Shown one piece after another: positions 13,081 through 20,781 of a DNA stretch of 28,324 nt; the stretch's first letter is position 1; each line of letters opens with the position of its first letter. The notes beneath the pieces are model-generated. The model searched no databases and was not told where the DNA came from. It saw only the letters and a program-made list of their open reading frames with translations. The translations under genes and the position numbers were made by a program. The DNA is taken from NCBI GenBank assembly GCA_004556545.1, contig SFGO01000041.1:1-28324 (forward strand). Direction: 5' to 3'. This DNA is from Clostridiales bacterium. GTDB taxonomy: Bacteria > Bacillota > Clostridia > Christensenellales > Aristaeellaceae.

Positions 13081-15237
13081 TTACTTCAGCCAGTACACGT
13101 CGGCCTGATCCTTGATGTAGTACGCAGAATAGTCGTCGTACATGGCGGGATCGATGGTCATCTGGTAGGAGTAGTCATACGCAGCAGAGGTGAAACCGGT
13201 CGCGAAGTTGAACACGGAGTACATGGGGCTGCCGGAATAGTAGCCGTACACCGCAGCCTGATACAGTTCGTCCAGCATGGGCGAGAAGTCGCCGATGGTG
13301 TACTGCACGTTGAAGCCGGCGGCGATCACGTTGTCGTTGGAGGCGAAACCGGTCATCAGCTGATCGGTGAAGGGGTTGTCGGAGGTGCCGTACCAGTTCA
13401 GGACCAGCGGCATATAGTAGTCGTCGCCGACCTTGGTGGTCACATAAGCGCCGTCCTTGGACTTGTAGTTGATGTCGTTCTCGGTAGCGATATCGCCGGG
13501 GATCTTCTTGTAGCGGACGCCCTCGACGTAGTCGTTGCCCTCAGCATCGTACACCCAGCCGCCCTCGGTCAGCACTTCGATAGCGCTGTCCACGGAGGTA
13601 GCATAGGCGTTCAGGATCATGCCCTGATCCACAGCGGCCTTGTACATCCAGCTGCCGGAATAGTAGGGGCCGTCCACAACGCCGCCATAGCCGCCGGTGA
13701 AGTCCTTGGCGAACTTGGCGCGGTCCATGCAGTAGGCGATCGCCTGGCGCACTTCGGTGAACTGAGCGGGGCCGTAGTCGGCGCGGAAGCCCAGCTTCCC
13801 ATATCCGGCGCGGCTGTAGTGGGTGTAGACGTACTTGCCGTCGGAGCCGTCAGCCAGCGCCAGCGCCTCGTTGGTCTCGTCGCCGCCGGTGATGCCCGCG
13901 ATGACGTCCAGCGTACCGGCCTTCAGGTCCTCCAGCTGAGTGCTGGAAACGATCTTCTTATAAACGACCTTGGCGATGGTGGGCTTCACGCCTTCGTAGT
14001 TGCCCTTGAAGTTGGGGTTCAGCTCCAGCACAGCGGACTTGTCGGCGCTGTCGTAGGACTTGACAACATAGGGGCCGGAGTAGGGATAGGTGGTGTCGGT
14101 ATTCTGGCTGGCAGTCACGATGTGGTCAGCCATCACGTACTTGTCGCCTTCCTTGGCGTAGAAGTCGTCGGTGAAGTACACGCCGTTGCCGTCGTCCTTC
14201 ACGTCGGCGTCGCCGATCCACAGGGAAACGTCGTAGGCAGACAGGCCGGCGTAGGTAATGGCGTAGAAGTAGTTGGCATAATCGGCGGCCACGGTGATGG
14301 AATAGGTGTAATCGTCGATCATCCGCAGACCGGCCAGCTCCTTGGTGCCGGAGCCCTCGGTGCCGTCATAGGTGTTGAAGGTCTTGAAGCCCTCCAGCGT
14401 CATGCCGGCCTGGTGATCCTTGCCGGCGGCGGCCACGCCCACAGGGCTGGAGAACACCATGGGGAAGACCACGTAGTTCTTCACGGTGACGGGGGTGCCG
14501 TCGCTGAGCTTCAGATCGTCATAGATGGTCACGGTGTAGGTGCGGGTGCCGTCCTCGTTCATGGTCTCTTCGTGAGACTTCACAACGGTGGGGTTCCACT
14601 CGTAGCCGCCCTCCTTGGTGGTAGCGACGGTTTCCAGACCGGTGGACAGGTTCTGTACGTCCAGATCGGCCGCGCCGGGGTTGGTGCCACCGAAGGCCGC
14701 GTAACGGAACTTGCCGGACAGATCGGTGGTGTTGCCCAGAATGATGCTGTTGTCCTCTTTTTCGGAGGTCCAGTCGATCAGAGCGGCGGCGGGAGACCAG
14801 TAGGGGTTGGTGGGGTACTCTTCCACGCCCTTGATCTGCGCGTTGTACAGATCATAGTACTCGTTGGAGTACAGCGGGATTTCCGGCAGCAGGTAATTCC
14901 AGCGCTGCATATACAGACGCCACCAGGTGGCGTACACATCGTCTTCGGTATCCCAGCCGTCGACGACCTGGGTGTTATAAACCATGGCCATGCTCAGGAA
15001 GTCAAGGCCCAGCTCGTACTCCACGCCATCCTTTTCGATGTAGCACAGGCCGGTTTCCTCATCCTCGGTAACATCGGCAATGGTGGTTTCCTTGCCAAAC
15101 TGAGAATACAGAGAGGTGTAATCCACGCCGTATTCTTTGCCATTGATGCTCTTGGTCTCGGCTTCCTCAGCGAAGGCAGCGGGAACCAGAGAGAGCAGCA
15201 TCGCAGCGGCCAGAACCAGAGAGAGCAGCTTCTTCAT
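13081..15237 (-). CDS. oppA: Oligopeptide ABC transporter substrate-binding protein
   Basis: A 718-residue family-5 extracytoplasmic binding protein that captures peptides and delivers them to OppB/OppC. The signal peptide is MKKLLSLVLAAAMLLSLVPAAFA with signal-peptidase-I-type cleavage before EEAET. There is no lipobox cysteine, unlike most Gram-positive OppA lipoproteins. Family features include the SDGTPVTVKNYVV segment, DYTYSITVAADYANYFY, and the late AIAYCMDRAKFAKDF helix. It is about 100-150 residues longer than many OppA proteins, with much of the excess near the N-terminus (residues 25-150). It is the first gene behind a strong promoter and is followed by stabilising hairpins, consistent with abundant synthesis. 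Confidence 0.95.
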   Translation of the reverse strand: MKKLLSLVLAAAMLLSLVPAAFAEEAETKSINGKEYGVDYTSLYSQFGKETTIADVTEDEETGLCYIEKDGVEYELGLDFLSMAMVYNTQVVDGWDTEDDVYATWWRLYMQRWNYLLPEIPLYSNEYYDLYNAQIKGVEEYPTNPYWSPAAALIDWTSEKEDNSIILGNTTDLSGKFRYAAFGGTNPGAADLDVQNLSTGLETVATTKEGGYEWNPTVVKSHEETMNEDGTRTYTVTIYDDLKLSDGTPVTVKNYVVFPMVFSSPVGVAAAGKDHQAGMTLEGFKTFNTYDGTEGSGTKELAGLRMIDDYTYSITVAADYANYFYAITYAGLSAYDVSLWIGDADVKDDGNGVYFTDDFYAKEGDKYVMADHIVTASQNTDTTYPYSGPYVVKSYDSADKSAVLELNPNFKGNYEGVKPTIAKVVYKKIVSSTQLEDLKAGTLDVIAGITGGDETNEALALADGSDGKYVYTHYSRAGYGKLGFRADYGPAQFTEVRQAIAYCMDRAKFAKDFTGGYGGVVDGPYYSGSWMYKAAVDQGMILNAYATSVDSAIEVLTEGGWVYDAEGNDYVEGVRYKKIPGDIATENDINYKSKDGAYVTTKVGDDYYMPLVLNWYGTSDNPFTDQLMTGFASNDNVIAAGFNVQYTIGDFSPMLDELYQAAVYGYYSGSPMYSVFNFATGFTSAAYDYSYQMTIDPAMYDDYSAYYIKDQADVYWLK

Positions 15238-15307
15238 GTTCAGTGTCCATCCTTTCTTTTCGCTTCCCGCTAAACATTGTTACGTTTATGTACAGCGGTT
15301 ATTCTCA

Positions 15308-15336
15308 ATTTTACGTCACGTCCACCATTTTGTCAA
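15308..15336 (-). promoter_or_regulatory. Promoter of the opp operon
   Basis: On the minus strand TTGACA (15331-15336) and TAAAAT (15308-15313) are spaced by 17 bases. Transcription would start near 15301, giving a leader of about 60 bases before the oppA ATG. The stretch 15340-15575 contains no gene; its only feature is a short stem GGCGG/CCGCC followed by TTTT at 15485-15503. Confidence 0.88.
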
Positions 15337-15575
15337 TGTTCTTTCCCAATTTCCATACGGTTTCTACAAAAAAACAGCAGCCAAAGTGCAGATGAGCGTC
15401 ACTTTTCCTTCACATGCCGCGCCGGGCAGACAGATTCCGGAAGGGCTGCCGAAGTTCGGAAGGGCTCGCAGGGGGCAAGGTCTGGGCGGTTTCGCCGCCT
15501 TTTCGCGGAAAAAGGCGGATGCATTTTACCGTCAGGCAGATTGCAGCAGCCGCCGAACGTCCGGCGGAAGGGTAC

Positions 15576-15604
15576 AAAAAAGCGACCCTTTCGGGCCGCT
15601 TTTT
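15576..15604. terminator. Intrinsic terminator behind the ferredoxin gene
   Basis: An AAAAA-AGCG/CGCT-TTTTT-type stem with one mismatched pair closes on a tetraloop (GAAA read on the minus strand), with T-runs on both strands. It lies 15 bases behind the ferredoxin stop and could also stop plus-strand transcription. Confidence 0.88.
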
Positions 15605-15618
15605 CAGGCTGTGCCATA

Positions 15619-15789
15619 TTACTCCTGGGCGGGAGCTCCCACGGGGCAGGTGCCGGCGCAAGCGCCGCACTCGATGCACTTATCAGGATCGATCACGTAC
15701 TTGCCATCGCCCTCAGAGATCGCGTCCACGGGGCACTCGGACTGGCAGGCGCCGCACATGATGCATTCGTCAGAAATTACATATGCCAT
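15619..15789 (-). CDS. 2[4Fe-4S] ferredoxin
   Basis: A 56-residue clostridial-type ferredoxin, a cytoplasmic low-potential electron carrier for enzymes such as pyruvate:ferredoxin oxidoreductase and hydrogenases. It shows two complete cluster motifs: CIMCGACQSECP (Cys9, 12, 15, 19) and CIECGACAGTCP (Cys38, 41, 44, 48). The spacing is the classic CxxCxxCxxxCP, with the usual pseudo-twofold symmetry. The ATG follows AGGAGGTAAACGACG. It is monocistronic, with its own promoter at 15846-15874 and a terminator. Confidence 0.97.
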   Translation of the reverse strand: MAYVISDECIMCGACQSECPVDAISEGDGKYVIDPDKCIECGACAGTCPVGAPAQE

Positions 15790-15845
15790 CGTCGTTTACC
15801 TCCTGTATTAATGGCAGGCTTCTTTTGGGAGGTCTGCTTAGATGA

Positions 15846-15874
15846 ATGATAACACGAATACGGCCAAGTTTCAA
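15846..15874 (-). promoter_or_regulatory. Promoter of the ferredoxin gene
   Basis: Minus-strand TTGAAA (15869-15874) and TATCAT (15846-15851) are spaced by 17 bases, about 57 bases upstream of the ferredoxin ATG. The remaining gap up to the mfd stop (15875-15994) shows no clear gene or strong terminator. Confidence 0.72.
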
Positions 15875-15994
15875 GTAGAAAGCCCCTGCGTTTTCCATGG
15901 AATTTTCATTCCGTCCGGTTTTTCCTGTCTGCTTTTCGTTTTCACTTTCCATTCTTATCCATTCTTATTGGAAGAAAAACGCTTTTCATCGCCC

Positions 15995-18900
15995 TCAGGC
16001 CTTTTCGGGCGCGGCGGGTTCCTTTGCGGCCGTCTTCAGAGCGGACAGCTCGTCGTGAACCTTCGTCATCACGGGAATCGCCAGCTCCACCGCCGCCTCG
16101 GGGGACAGATTCCGTTCGCAGAGAATCAGCTCCGGCTTTTTGGCCACGGCGAAGCGCAGACGACCGTCCGCCTTGGTGATGGCCTCAAACAGCCGATCCG
16201 GCTCGGGCATATGCTGCTCGTCCAGCCGCAGGTGAACGCCGTCGGGCCGGAGGGACAGGTGGCTGATCCCCAATTTGCGGGTCACGCCCCGCAGCTGGGC
16301 AATGCGGATGAGATTTTCCACCGGTTCGGGAATATCGCCGAAACGGTCGATCAGCTCCTCCTCGATAGACAGGCGGCTCTCCTCGTCCTCCACCATGGCG
16401 ATGCGCTTGTAGACCTCCACCCGCAGGCGTTCCTCCCGGACGTAGGTTTCCGGCAAATAAGCGTCGATATTCAGCTCCACGCGGGTGTCCAGCTCGGGAA
16501 TCTGCTCCTTGCCCTGAGCCTCCCCCACCGCCTGCTCGATCAGCTTGACGTACATATCATAGCCCACGGCGCTCAGGTGGCCGCTCTGCTCCGGGCCCAG
16601 CACGTCGCCTGCGCCGCGAATTTCCAGATCGCGCATGGCGATGCGGTAGCCCGCACCGAACTCGGTGAACTCCCGAATGGCGTTCAGCCGCTTCTGGGCG
16701 GTCTCCGACAGGTTCTTGTTGGCCCGGACGGTGAAGTAAGCATAGGCCTGACGGCTGCTGCGGCCCACCCGGCCCCGGATCTGGTACAGCTGGCTCAGGC
16801 CGAAGTGATCCGCGTCAAAGACGATCAGCGTATTGGCCTCCGGCACGTCCAGCCCGCTTTCCACGATGGTGGTGCACAAAAGCACGTCGTATGCGCCTGC
16901 GTAGAAGTCCAGCATCACATCCTCCAGCGCGTTTTCCCGCATCTGGCCGTGGGCCACGCCGATGCGGGCCTCGGGCACCAGCGCCTGGATCCGCTGGCGC
17001 ATCTGCTCGATGGACCGTACCCGATTATAAAGGAAATAAACCTGTCCGTCCCGCTGCAGTTCCCGGCGGATGGCCTCCCGGATGATGCCGTCGTCGTAGT
17101 CCATCACATAGGTCTTGACGGGCAGGCGTTCTTCGGGCGGCGTTTCCAGCAGGCTCATGTCCCGGATGCCCACCATGCTCATGTGGAGCGTGCGGGGGAT
17201 GGGCGTGGCGGACAGCGTGAGCACGTCCACCTTTTCCTTCATATTTTTGATAGCTTCCTTGTGGTTCACGCCGAAGCGCTGCTCTTCGTCCACGATCAGC
17301 AGGCCCAGATCATGGAATTTCACGTCCTTGCCCAGCAGGCGGTGGGTGCCCACGATCATGTCCAGCTCGCCTTTTTCCAGCTTTTTCAGCGTTTCCTTCT
17401 GTTCGGCGGCAGTACGGAAGCGGCTGAGCATATCCACCCGCACCTCAAAGCCGGAAAAGCGCTTCTTGATGGTATTGTAGTGCTGCTGCACCAGAATGGT
17501 GGTGGGGGCCAGCAGGGCCACCTGCTTTCCCTCCACCACGGCCTTGAAGGCGGCCCGCAGGGCTACCTCCGTCTTGCCGTAGCCCACGTCGCCGCACAGA
17601 AGGCGATCCATGTTGTGGGGGCTTTCCATGTCGGCCTCGATCTGGGCCACGGACTGCTGCTGATCCTGCGTCAGCTCGTAGGGGAACGCATCCTCAAACT
17701 CCTGCTGCCACGGGTTTTCATGGCTGAAGGCATATCCGGGGTTCTTGGCCCGGCGGGCGTACAGCGCCGCCAGATCGAAGGCCAGCTTCTTCAGCCCGGC
17801 CTTGACCTTGCTCTTCTGGCGCTCCCACTCGCCGCCGCCCAGATGGTTCAGCTTGGGCAGGCTGTGCTCCGCGCCGATGAACTTCTGCACCCGGTCGAAC
17901 TGGTCGGCGGGCACGTAGAGCTTGTCGTTTCCGGCGTACTGAATCTGTAAATAATCCCGGGTCACACCGTCGCCCTTCATCTGGGTCACGCCCAGATAAA
18001 TGCCCACGCCGTGCAGGTCGTGAACCACGTAATCGCCGGGTTTCAGATCGGTAAAGCTGGAAATCCGCTCCCCCGCGTTCTGCTTTTTCCGGGCGCGGTG
18101 ATAGGCGGAGCCGAAAATATCCGTATCGCTGAGCACGCACAGGTGCGCGTCCGGATGCAGGAAGCCCTTGTTGTAGGAGACCGGCAGCAGCACCACTTCC
18201 CGCAGGATGATGTTGCCGTCCAGCGATTCGCAGTACACGGAGGGAATATTCATTTCCTCCAGCGTTTTCTGCAGACGGCGGCCCCGGTTTTCGCCGCCGG
18301 TCAGCAGGATGATGGCGCAGTTCTGTTCCTTCCACGCCTTGATGTCCTTCCCCAGCGCGCCCAGCTGGTTCTGATAGGGCATGGGCGGCTTGGAGCCGAA
18401 GGCGATCAGCTTGTCCGGCACAAGCCGTCCCAGCGAGGTCTGCACGTTATCGCTCAGCGATACCACGGGCCGCTTCGCCCAATCGGCCAGCAGCTCGTCG
18501 TAGGAAAAGCGCAGGTTCTTCTGCTCGTCGAAGGCGTCTCCCCGCAGCCGGGCGTCCTCGTAGGCCTCGGCGAATTCCTCCTGCAATACCTTCATGCGTC
18601 CGGCGTACTGCTCGGGCCGGTCGCACAAAAGAATGGGATCGTCCAGATAATCCAGCGCGGAAACCGTCTGTTCGCACAGAACGTTCATCCACATGGGCGC
18701 AGTGCGCAGGGTCTGCCCCGCTTCCACCAGCGCCGCTTCGTCCAGATGGCGGCGCTCGTCGGGCACGTCCTTTTGAAACGCCTCCGCCGGTTCCGCCTCC
18801 TTCTCGGGTGCGCTTTCCTTTGTCCCTTTGGCTTTCTTTCCCGGCCGGGCGGCTTTTCCGTCCAGCAGATCTTCGCTGAGTTCCAGCGCGTCCAGTTCGG

Positions 18901-19729
18901 AAAGGAACTCGTCCAGCGCCGGCAGCGTCTCGCCGTTGTCCAGCGTCGTTTCCTGCGCAGGAAGCTCTTCGGCCTGCGCCCGCTCCCCCGCGCCGGTCTC
19001 GATGGCCCGGCGGAGCCGTTCCGCCGCCGCTTCCCGGTCAGTCACAAGGCATTCCGTGGCCGGAGCGATGCGGGCCGCGGACAGCCGCTCGATGCTCCGC
19101 TGGCTGATGCAGTCAAACCGGCGGATGCTGTCCACCTGCGTATCGAAGAATTCAATCCGCAGGGCGTTGCCCTCATTGGGCGGGAACACGTCCAGAATGG
19201 AGCCCCGCATGGCGCACTGGCCGCAGCCCTCCACCATGGAGACCCGCTCGTACCCGCTGGCCAGCAGGCGGCGCATCAGTTCCTCCGGCGGAAAATCCCG
19301 GCCTTCTTCCAAAGCGATCACGCTCTGGCTGAAAACGTCCTTCGGCACACAGCGGTCCAGCAGGCTTTCCAGACTCAGGCACAGAATGCGCGCCTTTTTC
19401 CGGCAAAGCTCGTCCAGATTGCGCAGCCGCAGCCACGTGCTTTCCCGGCTGGACGCGGCGCGGCTGAACTGCAGATCCCTCGGCGGCAGCACGCCGCATT
19501 TTTCCCCGGTCAGCCGCTCGACGTCCTGCGCATAGCGCTGAGCCACCAGCTCCGTGGAGCAAAGCAGCACCACCGGGCGGCCTGTTTTGCGCCGCAGTGC
19601 CGCCGCCAGGAAGGGCCGTTCGCCCTCGGCAATCTCATAAACGGACGTGCAGCCCGCCTGCGCCAGCCGCGCTGTCAGCGTTTTCCATTCGTCCCGGCTT
19701 TCGTATGCGCTGAAAAGCCCCTCGTTCAT
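15995..19729 (-). CDS. mfd: Transcription-repair coupling factor Mfd
   Basis: A 1244-residue Mfd, slightly longer than the usual ~1150-1180. It removes stalled RNA polymerase from DNA lesions and recruits UvrA. Order of domains: UvrB-like N-terminus with RGSILDVFPP (175-184); an acidic, low-complexity stretch about 250-330 that looks like an insertion; the polymerase-interacting domain starting at LKPGDYVVHDLHGVGIYLG (about 560); Walker A GDVGYGKT (about 712-720); DEEQ (about 811); SATPIPRTLHMSM; helicase motifs V-VI with TTIVESGLDVPEAN and QIRGRVGRS; and the C-terminal autoinhibitory domain. The ATG overlaps the pth stop (ATGA), so pth and mfd are coupled, a common arrangement in Bacillota. 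Confidence 0.97.
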   Translation of the reverse strand: MNEGLFSAYESRDEWKTLTARLAQAGCTSVYEIAEGERPFLAAALRRKTGRPVVLLCSTELVAQRYAQDVERLTGEKCGVLPPRDLQFSRAASSRESTWLRLRNLDELCRKKARILCLSLESLLDRCVPKDVFSQSVIALEEGRDFPPEELMRRLLASGYERVSMVEGCGQCAMRGSILDVFPPNEGNALRIEFFDTQVDSIRRFDCISQRSIERLSAARIAPATECLVTDREAAAERLRRAIETGAGERAQAEELPAQETTLDNGETLPALDEFLSELDALELSEDLLDGKAARPGKKAKGTKESAPEKEAEPAEAFQKDVPDERRHLDEAALVEAGQTLRTAPMWMNVLCEQTVSALDYLDDPILLCDRPEQYAGRMKVLQEEFAEAYEDARLRGDAFDEQKNLRFSYDELLADWAKRPVVSLSDNVQTSLGRLVPDKLIAFGSKPPMPYQNQLGALGKDIKAWKEQNCAIILLTGGENRGRRLQKTLEEMNIPSVYCESLDGNIILREVVLLPVSYNKGFLHPDAHLCVLSDTDIFGSAYHRARKKQNAGERISSFTDLKPGDYVVHDLHGVGIYLGVTQMKGDGVTRDYLQIQYAGNDKLYVPADQFDRVQKFIGAEHSLPKLNHLGGGEWERQKSKVKAGLKKLAFDLAALYARRAKNPGYAFSHENPWQQEFEDAFPYELTQDQQQSVAQIEADMESPHNMDRLLCGDVGYGKTEVALRAAFKAVVEGKQVALLAPTTILVQQHYNTIKKRFSGFEVRVDMLSRFRTAAEQKETLKKLEKGELDMIVGTHRLLGKDVKFHDLGLLIVDEEQRFGVNHKEAIKNMKEKVDVLTLSATPIPRTLHMSMVGIRDMSLLETPPEERLPVKTYVMDYDDGIIREAIRRELQRDGQVYFLYNRVRSIEQMRQRIQALVPEARIGVAHGQMRENALEDVMLDFYAGAYDVLLCTTIVESGLDVPEANTLIVFDADHFGLSQLYQIRGRVGRSSRQAYAYFTVRANKNLSETAQKRLNAIREFTEFGAGYRIAMRDLEIRGAGDVLGPEQSGHLSAVGYDMYVKLIEQAVGEAQGKEQIPELDTRVELNIDAYLPETYVREERLRVEVYKRIAMVEDEESRLSIEEELIDRFGDIPEPVENLIRIAQLRGVTRKLGISHLSLRPDGVHLRLDEQHMPEPDRLFEAITKADGRLRFAVAKKPELILCERNLSPEAAVELAIPVMTKVHDELSALKTAAKEPAAPEKA

Positions 19730-20379
19730 GCCTTTCCTTCCTCCGCCCGCTGGTCAGCCGCCTGTTCCTCCCCTGCCGGGGGATCTTCCTTCGGCGGCTT
19801 CTCCTTCTTGGGCTTTTTGGTATTATAGCGATTCATGGCGCTGCTGATTCCGTTTTTCAGATATTCCAGCACCGCGTCGGCGGCCTGCTCGTAGGCCTTG
19901 TCGGCAATCTCCTGTTCCTCCGGCGTCTGGTAGCGGCTCAGCACCCAATCGGCCAGATTCCACCCCAGCCCCCGCTGCCCCACGCCCACCCGGATGCGCG
20001 GGAAATCCTCTGTGCCGGTCTCCGCCACGATGGAGCGCATGCCGTTATGGGTGCCTGCGCTGCCGTTGGGCCGGATGCGCACCGTACCCTGCGGAATATC
20101 GATATCGTCATAGATCACCAGCACGTTTTCCGGCGGAATTTTATAATAACCCATCAGTTCCTTCACCGCCAGCCCGCTCAGGTTCATGTAGGTCTGGGGC
20201 AGGGCCAGAATCACCTTCTGCCCGTCCACAAAGCAGTCGGCGGTCTGGGAATAGCCCTTTTCCCGGCTGACAGAGACCCCCAGCTTTTTTTCCAGCACCG
20301 CCATCACGTCAAAGCCCACGTTATGGCGGGTATGGGCATACTGCTGGCCGGGATTGCCCAACCCGACGATCAGATACAT
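19726..20379 (-). CDS. pth: Peptidyl-tRNA hydrolase
   Basis: A 217-residue Pth, which frees tRNA from peptidyl-tRNAs that drop off the ribosome. It begins MYLIVGLGNPGQQYAHTRHN, with Asn9 and catalytic His19, followed by LPQTYMNLSG, VIYDDIDIPQG and the GSAGTHNGMRSI loop. The first ~185 residues cover the whole enzyme. The last ~30 are an unusual highly charged tail (KKPKKEKPPKEDPP and acidic residues) of unknown role. The ATG at 20379 is chosen because the protein then starts exactly at the family N-terminus; a GAGGGGG site lies upstream. It is the first gene of pth-mfd. Confidence 0.96.
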   Translation of the reverse strand: MYLIVGLGNPGQQYAHTRHNVGFDVMAVLEKKLGVSVSREKGYSQTADCFVDGQKVILALPQTYMNLSGLAVKELMGYYKIPPENVLVIYDDIDIPQGTVRIRPNGSAGTHNGMRSIVAETGTEDFPRIRVGVGQRGLGWNLADWVLSRYQTPEEQEIADKAYEQAADAVLEYLKNGISSAMNRYNTKKPKKEKPPKEDPPAGEEQAADQRAEEGKA

Positions 20380-20450
20380 CCTTATCGTTCCCCCTCTACG
20401 GACAAACACGTTCGGCGGAGACCGCTCTGCCGCCCCCGCTTTTCGCAGCT

Positions 20451-20479
20451 ATTGTAGCATGAAAGCGACGCTTCGGCAA
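20451..20479 (-). promoter_or_regulatory. Promoter of pth-mfd
   Basis: Minus-strand TTGCCG (20474-20479) and TACAAT (20451-20456) have a 17-base spacer, about 70 bases before the pth ATG. Confidence 0.68.
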
Positions 20480-20499
20480 GGGAACCGCCCTTTTCGCTG

Positions 20500-20551
20500 C
20501 CAAAGAAAGAACGACCGCGGCAGGTTTTGCTGCTGCGGTCGTTCTCTTTGG
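20500..20551. repeat. Long imperfect hairpin
   Basis: Arms 20500-20523 and 20530-20551 pair over about 22 bp with a two-base bulge and one G-T pair, around a six-base loop. Neither strand has a T-run directly after the stem. It sits in the 400-bp non-coding gap between pth and purA, next to smaller hairpins of the repeat family. Confidence 0.75.
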
Positions 20552-20561
20552 TATGGATGCC

Positions 20562-20643
20562 GTTCCTATGGAACAGCTCAGTCTGTCGAAAAACCTCGAA
20601 TTGGCTGCTATTGCCCGCAAACAGCGCTACGCTGGTTTGCGGG
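20562..20643. repeat. Two triloop palindromes of the dispersed repeat family
   Basis: GTTCC-TAT-GGAAC (20562-20574) and a longer stem cccgcaaacagcg/cgctggtttgcggg around CTA (20614-20643, one bulged base). Their centres share the CTAYG pattern seen at 4837-4841 and 27966-27970. Confidence 0.65.
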
Positions 20644-20677
20644 GAAAGTGCTGCGGCACAAGGGTTAGGGGCTCTGT

Positions 20678-20711
20678 TCCGCAACCTCAATCGTCGTCTT
20701 TGGCACTGCCG
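20678..20711 (+). repeat. 34-bp dispersed repeat, copy 1
   Basis: This 34-base block, starting TCCGCAACCTCAATCG and ending GGCACTGCCG, recurs at 27888-27921 with one mismatch. It is non-coding in both places. Confidence 0.8.
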
Positions 20712-20737
20712 CTCCTTCTCGCCGCCCTAAAACCCCG

Positions 20738-20758
20738 GCAGGAGGCAGTGCCTCCTGC
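20738..20758 (-). repeat. Triloop palindrome behind purA
   Basis: GCAGGAGGC (20738-20746) and its complement GCCTCCTGC (20750-20758) flank AGT. It begins 23 bases after the purA stop. In purA orientation, the whole segment with its AAAAAGTG(G/A)AGGT flank (to 20771) matches 23318-23353 behind the FMN-binding protein gene. A GGGGTTTT follows in that orientation, so it may serve as a weak terminator. Confidence 0.75.
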
Positions 20759-20781
20759 ACCTCCACTTTTTCAGCACTTTC

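Noticed and set aside
15770..15952. 60-codon minus-strand frame upstream of and overlapping the ferredoxin start.
   Set aside because: It runs through the ferredoxin promoter and ribosome site and has no convincing start signal.
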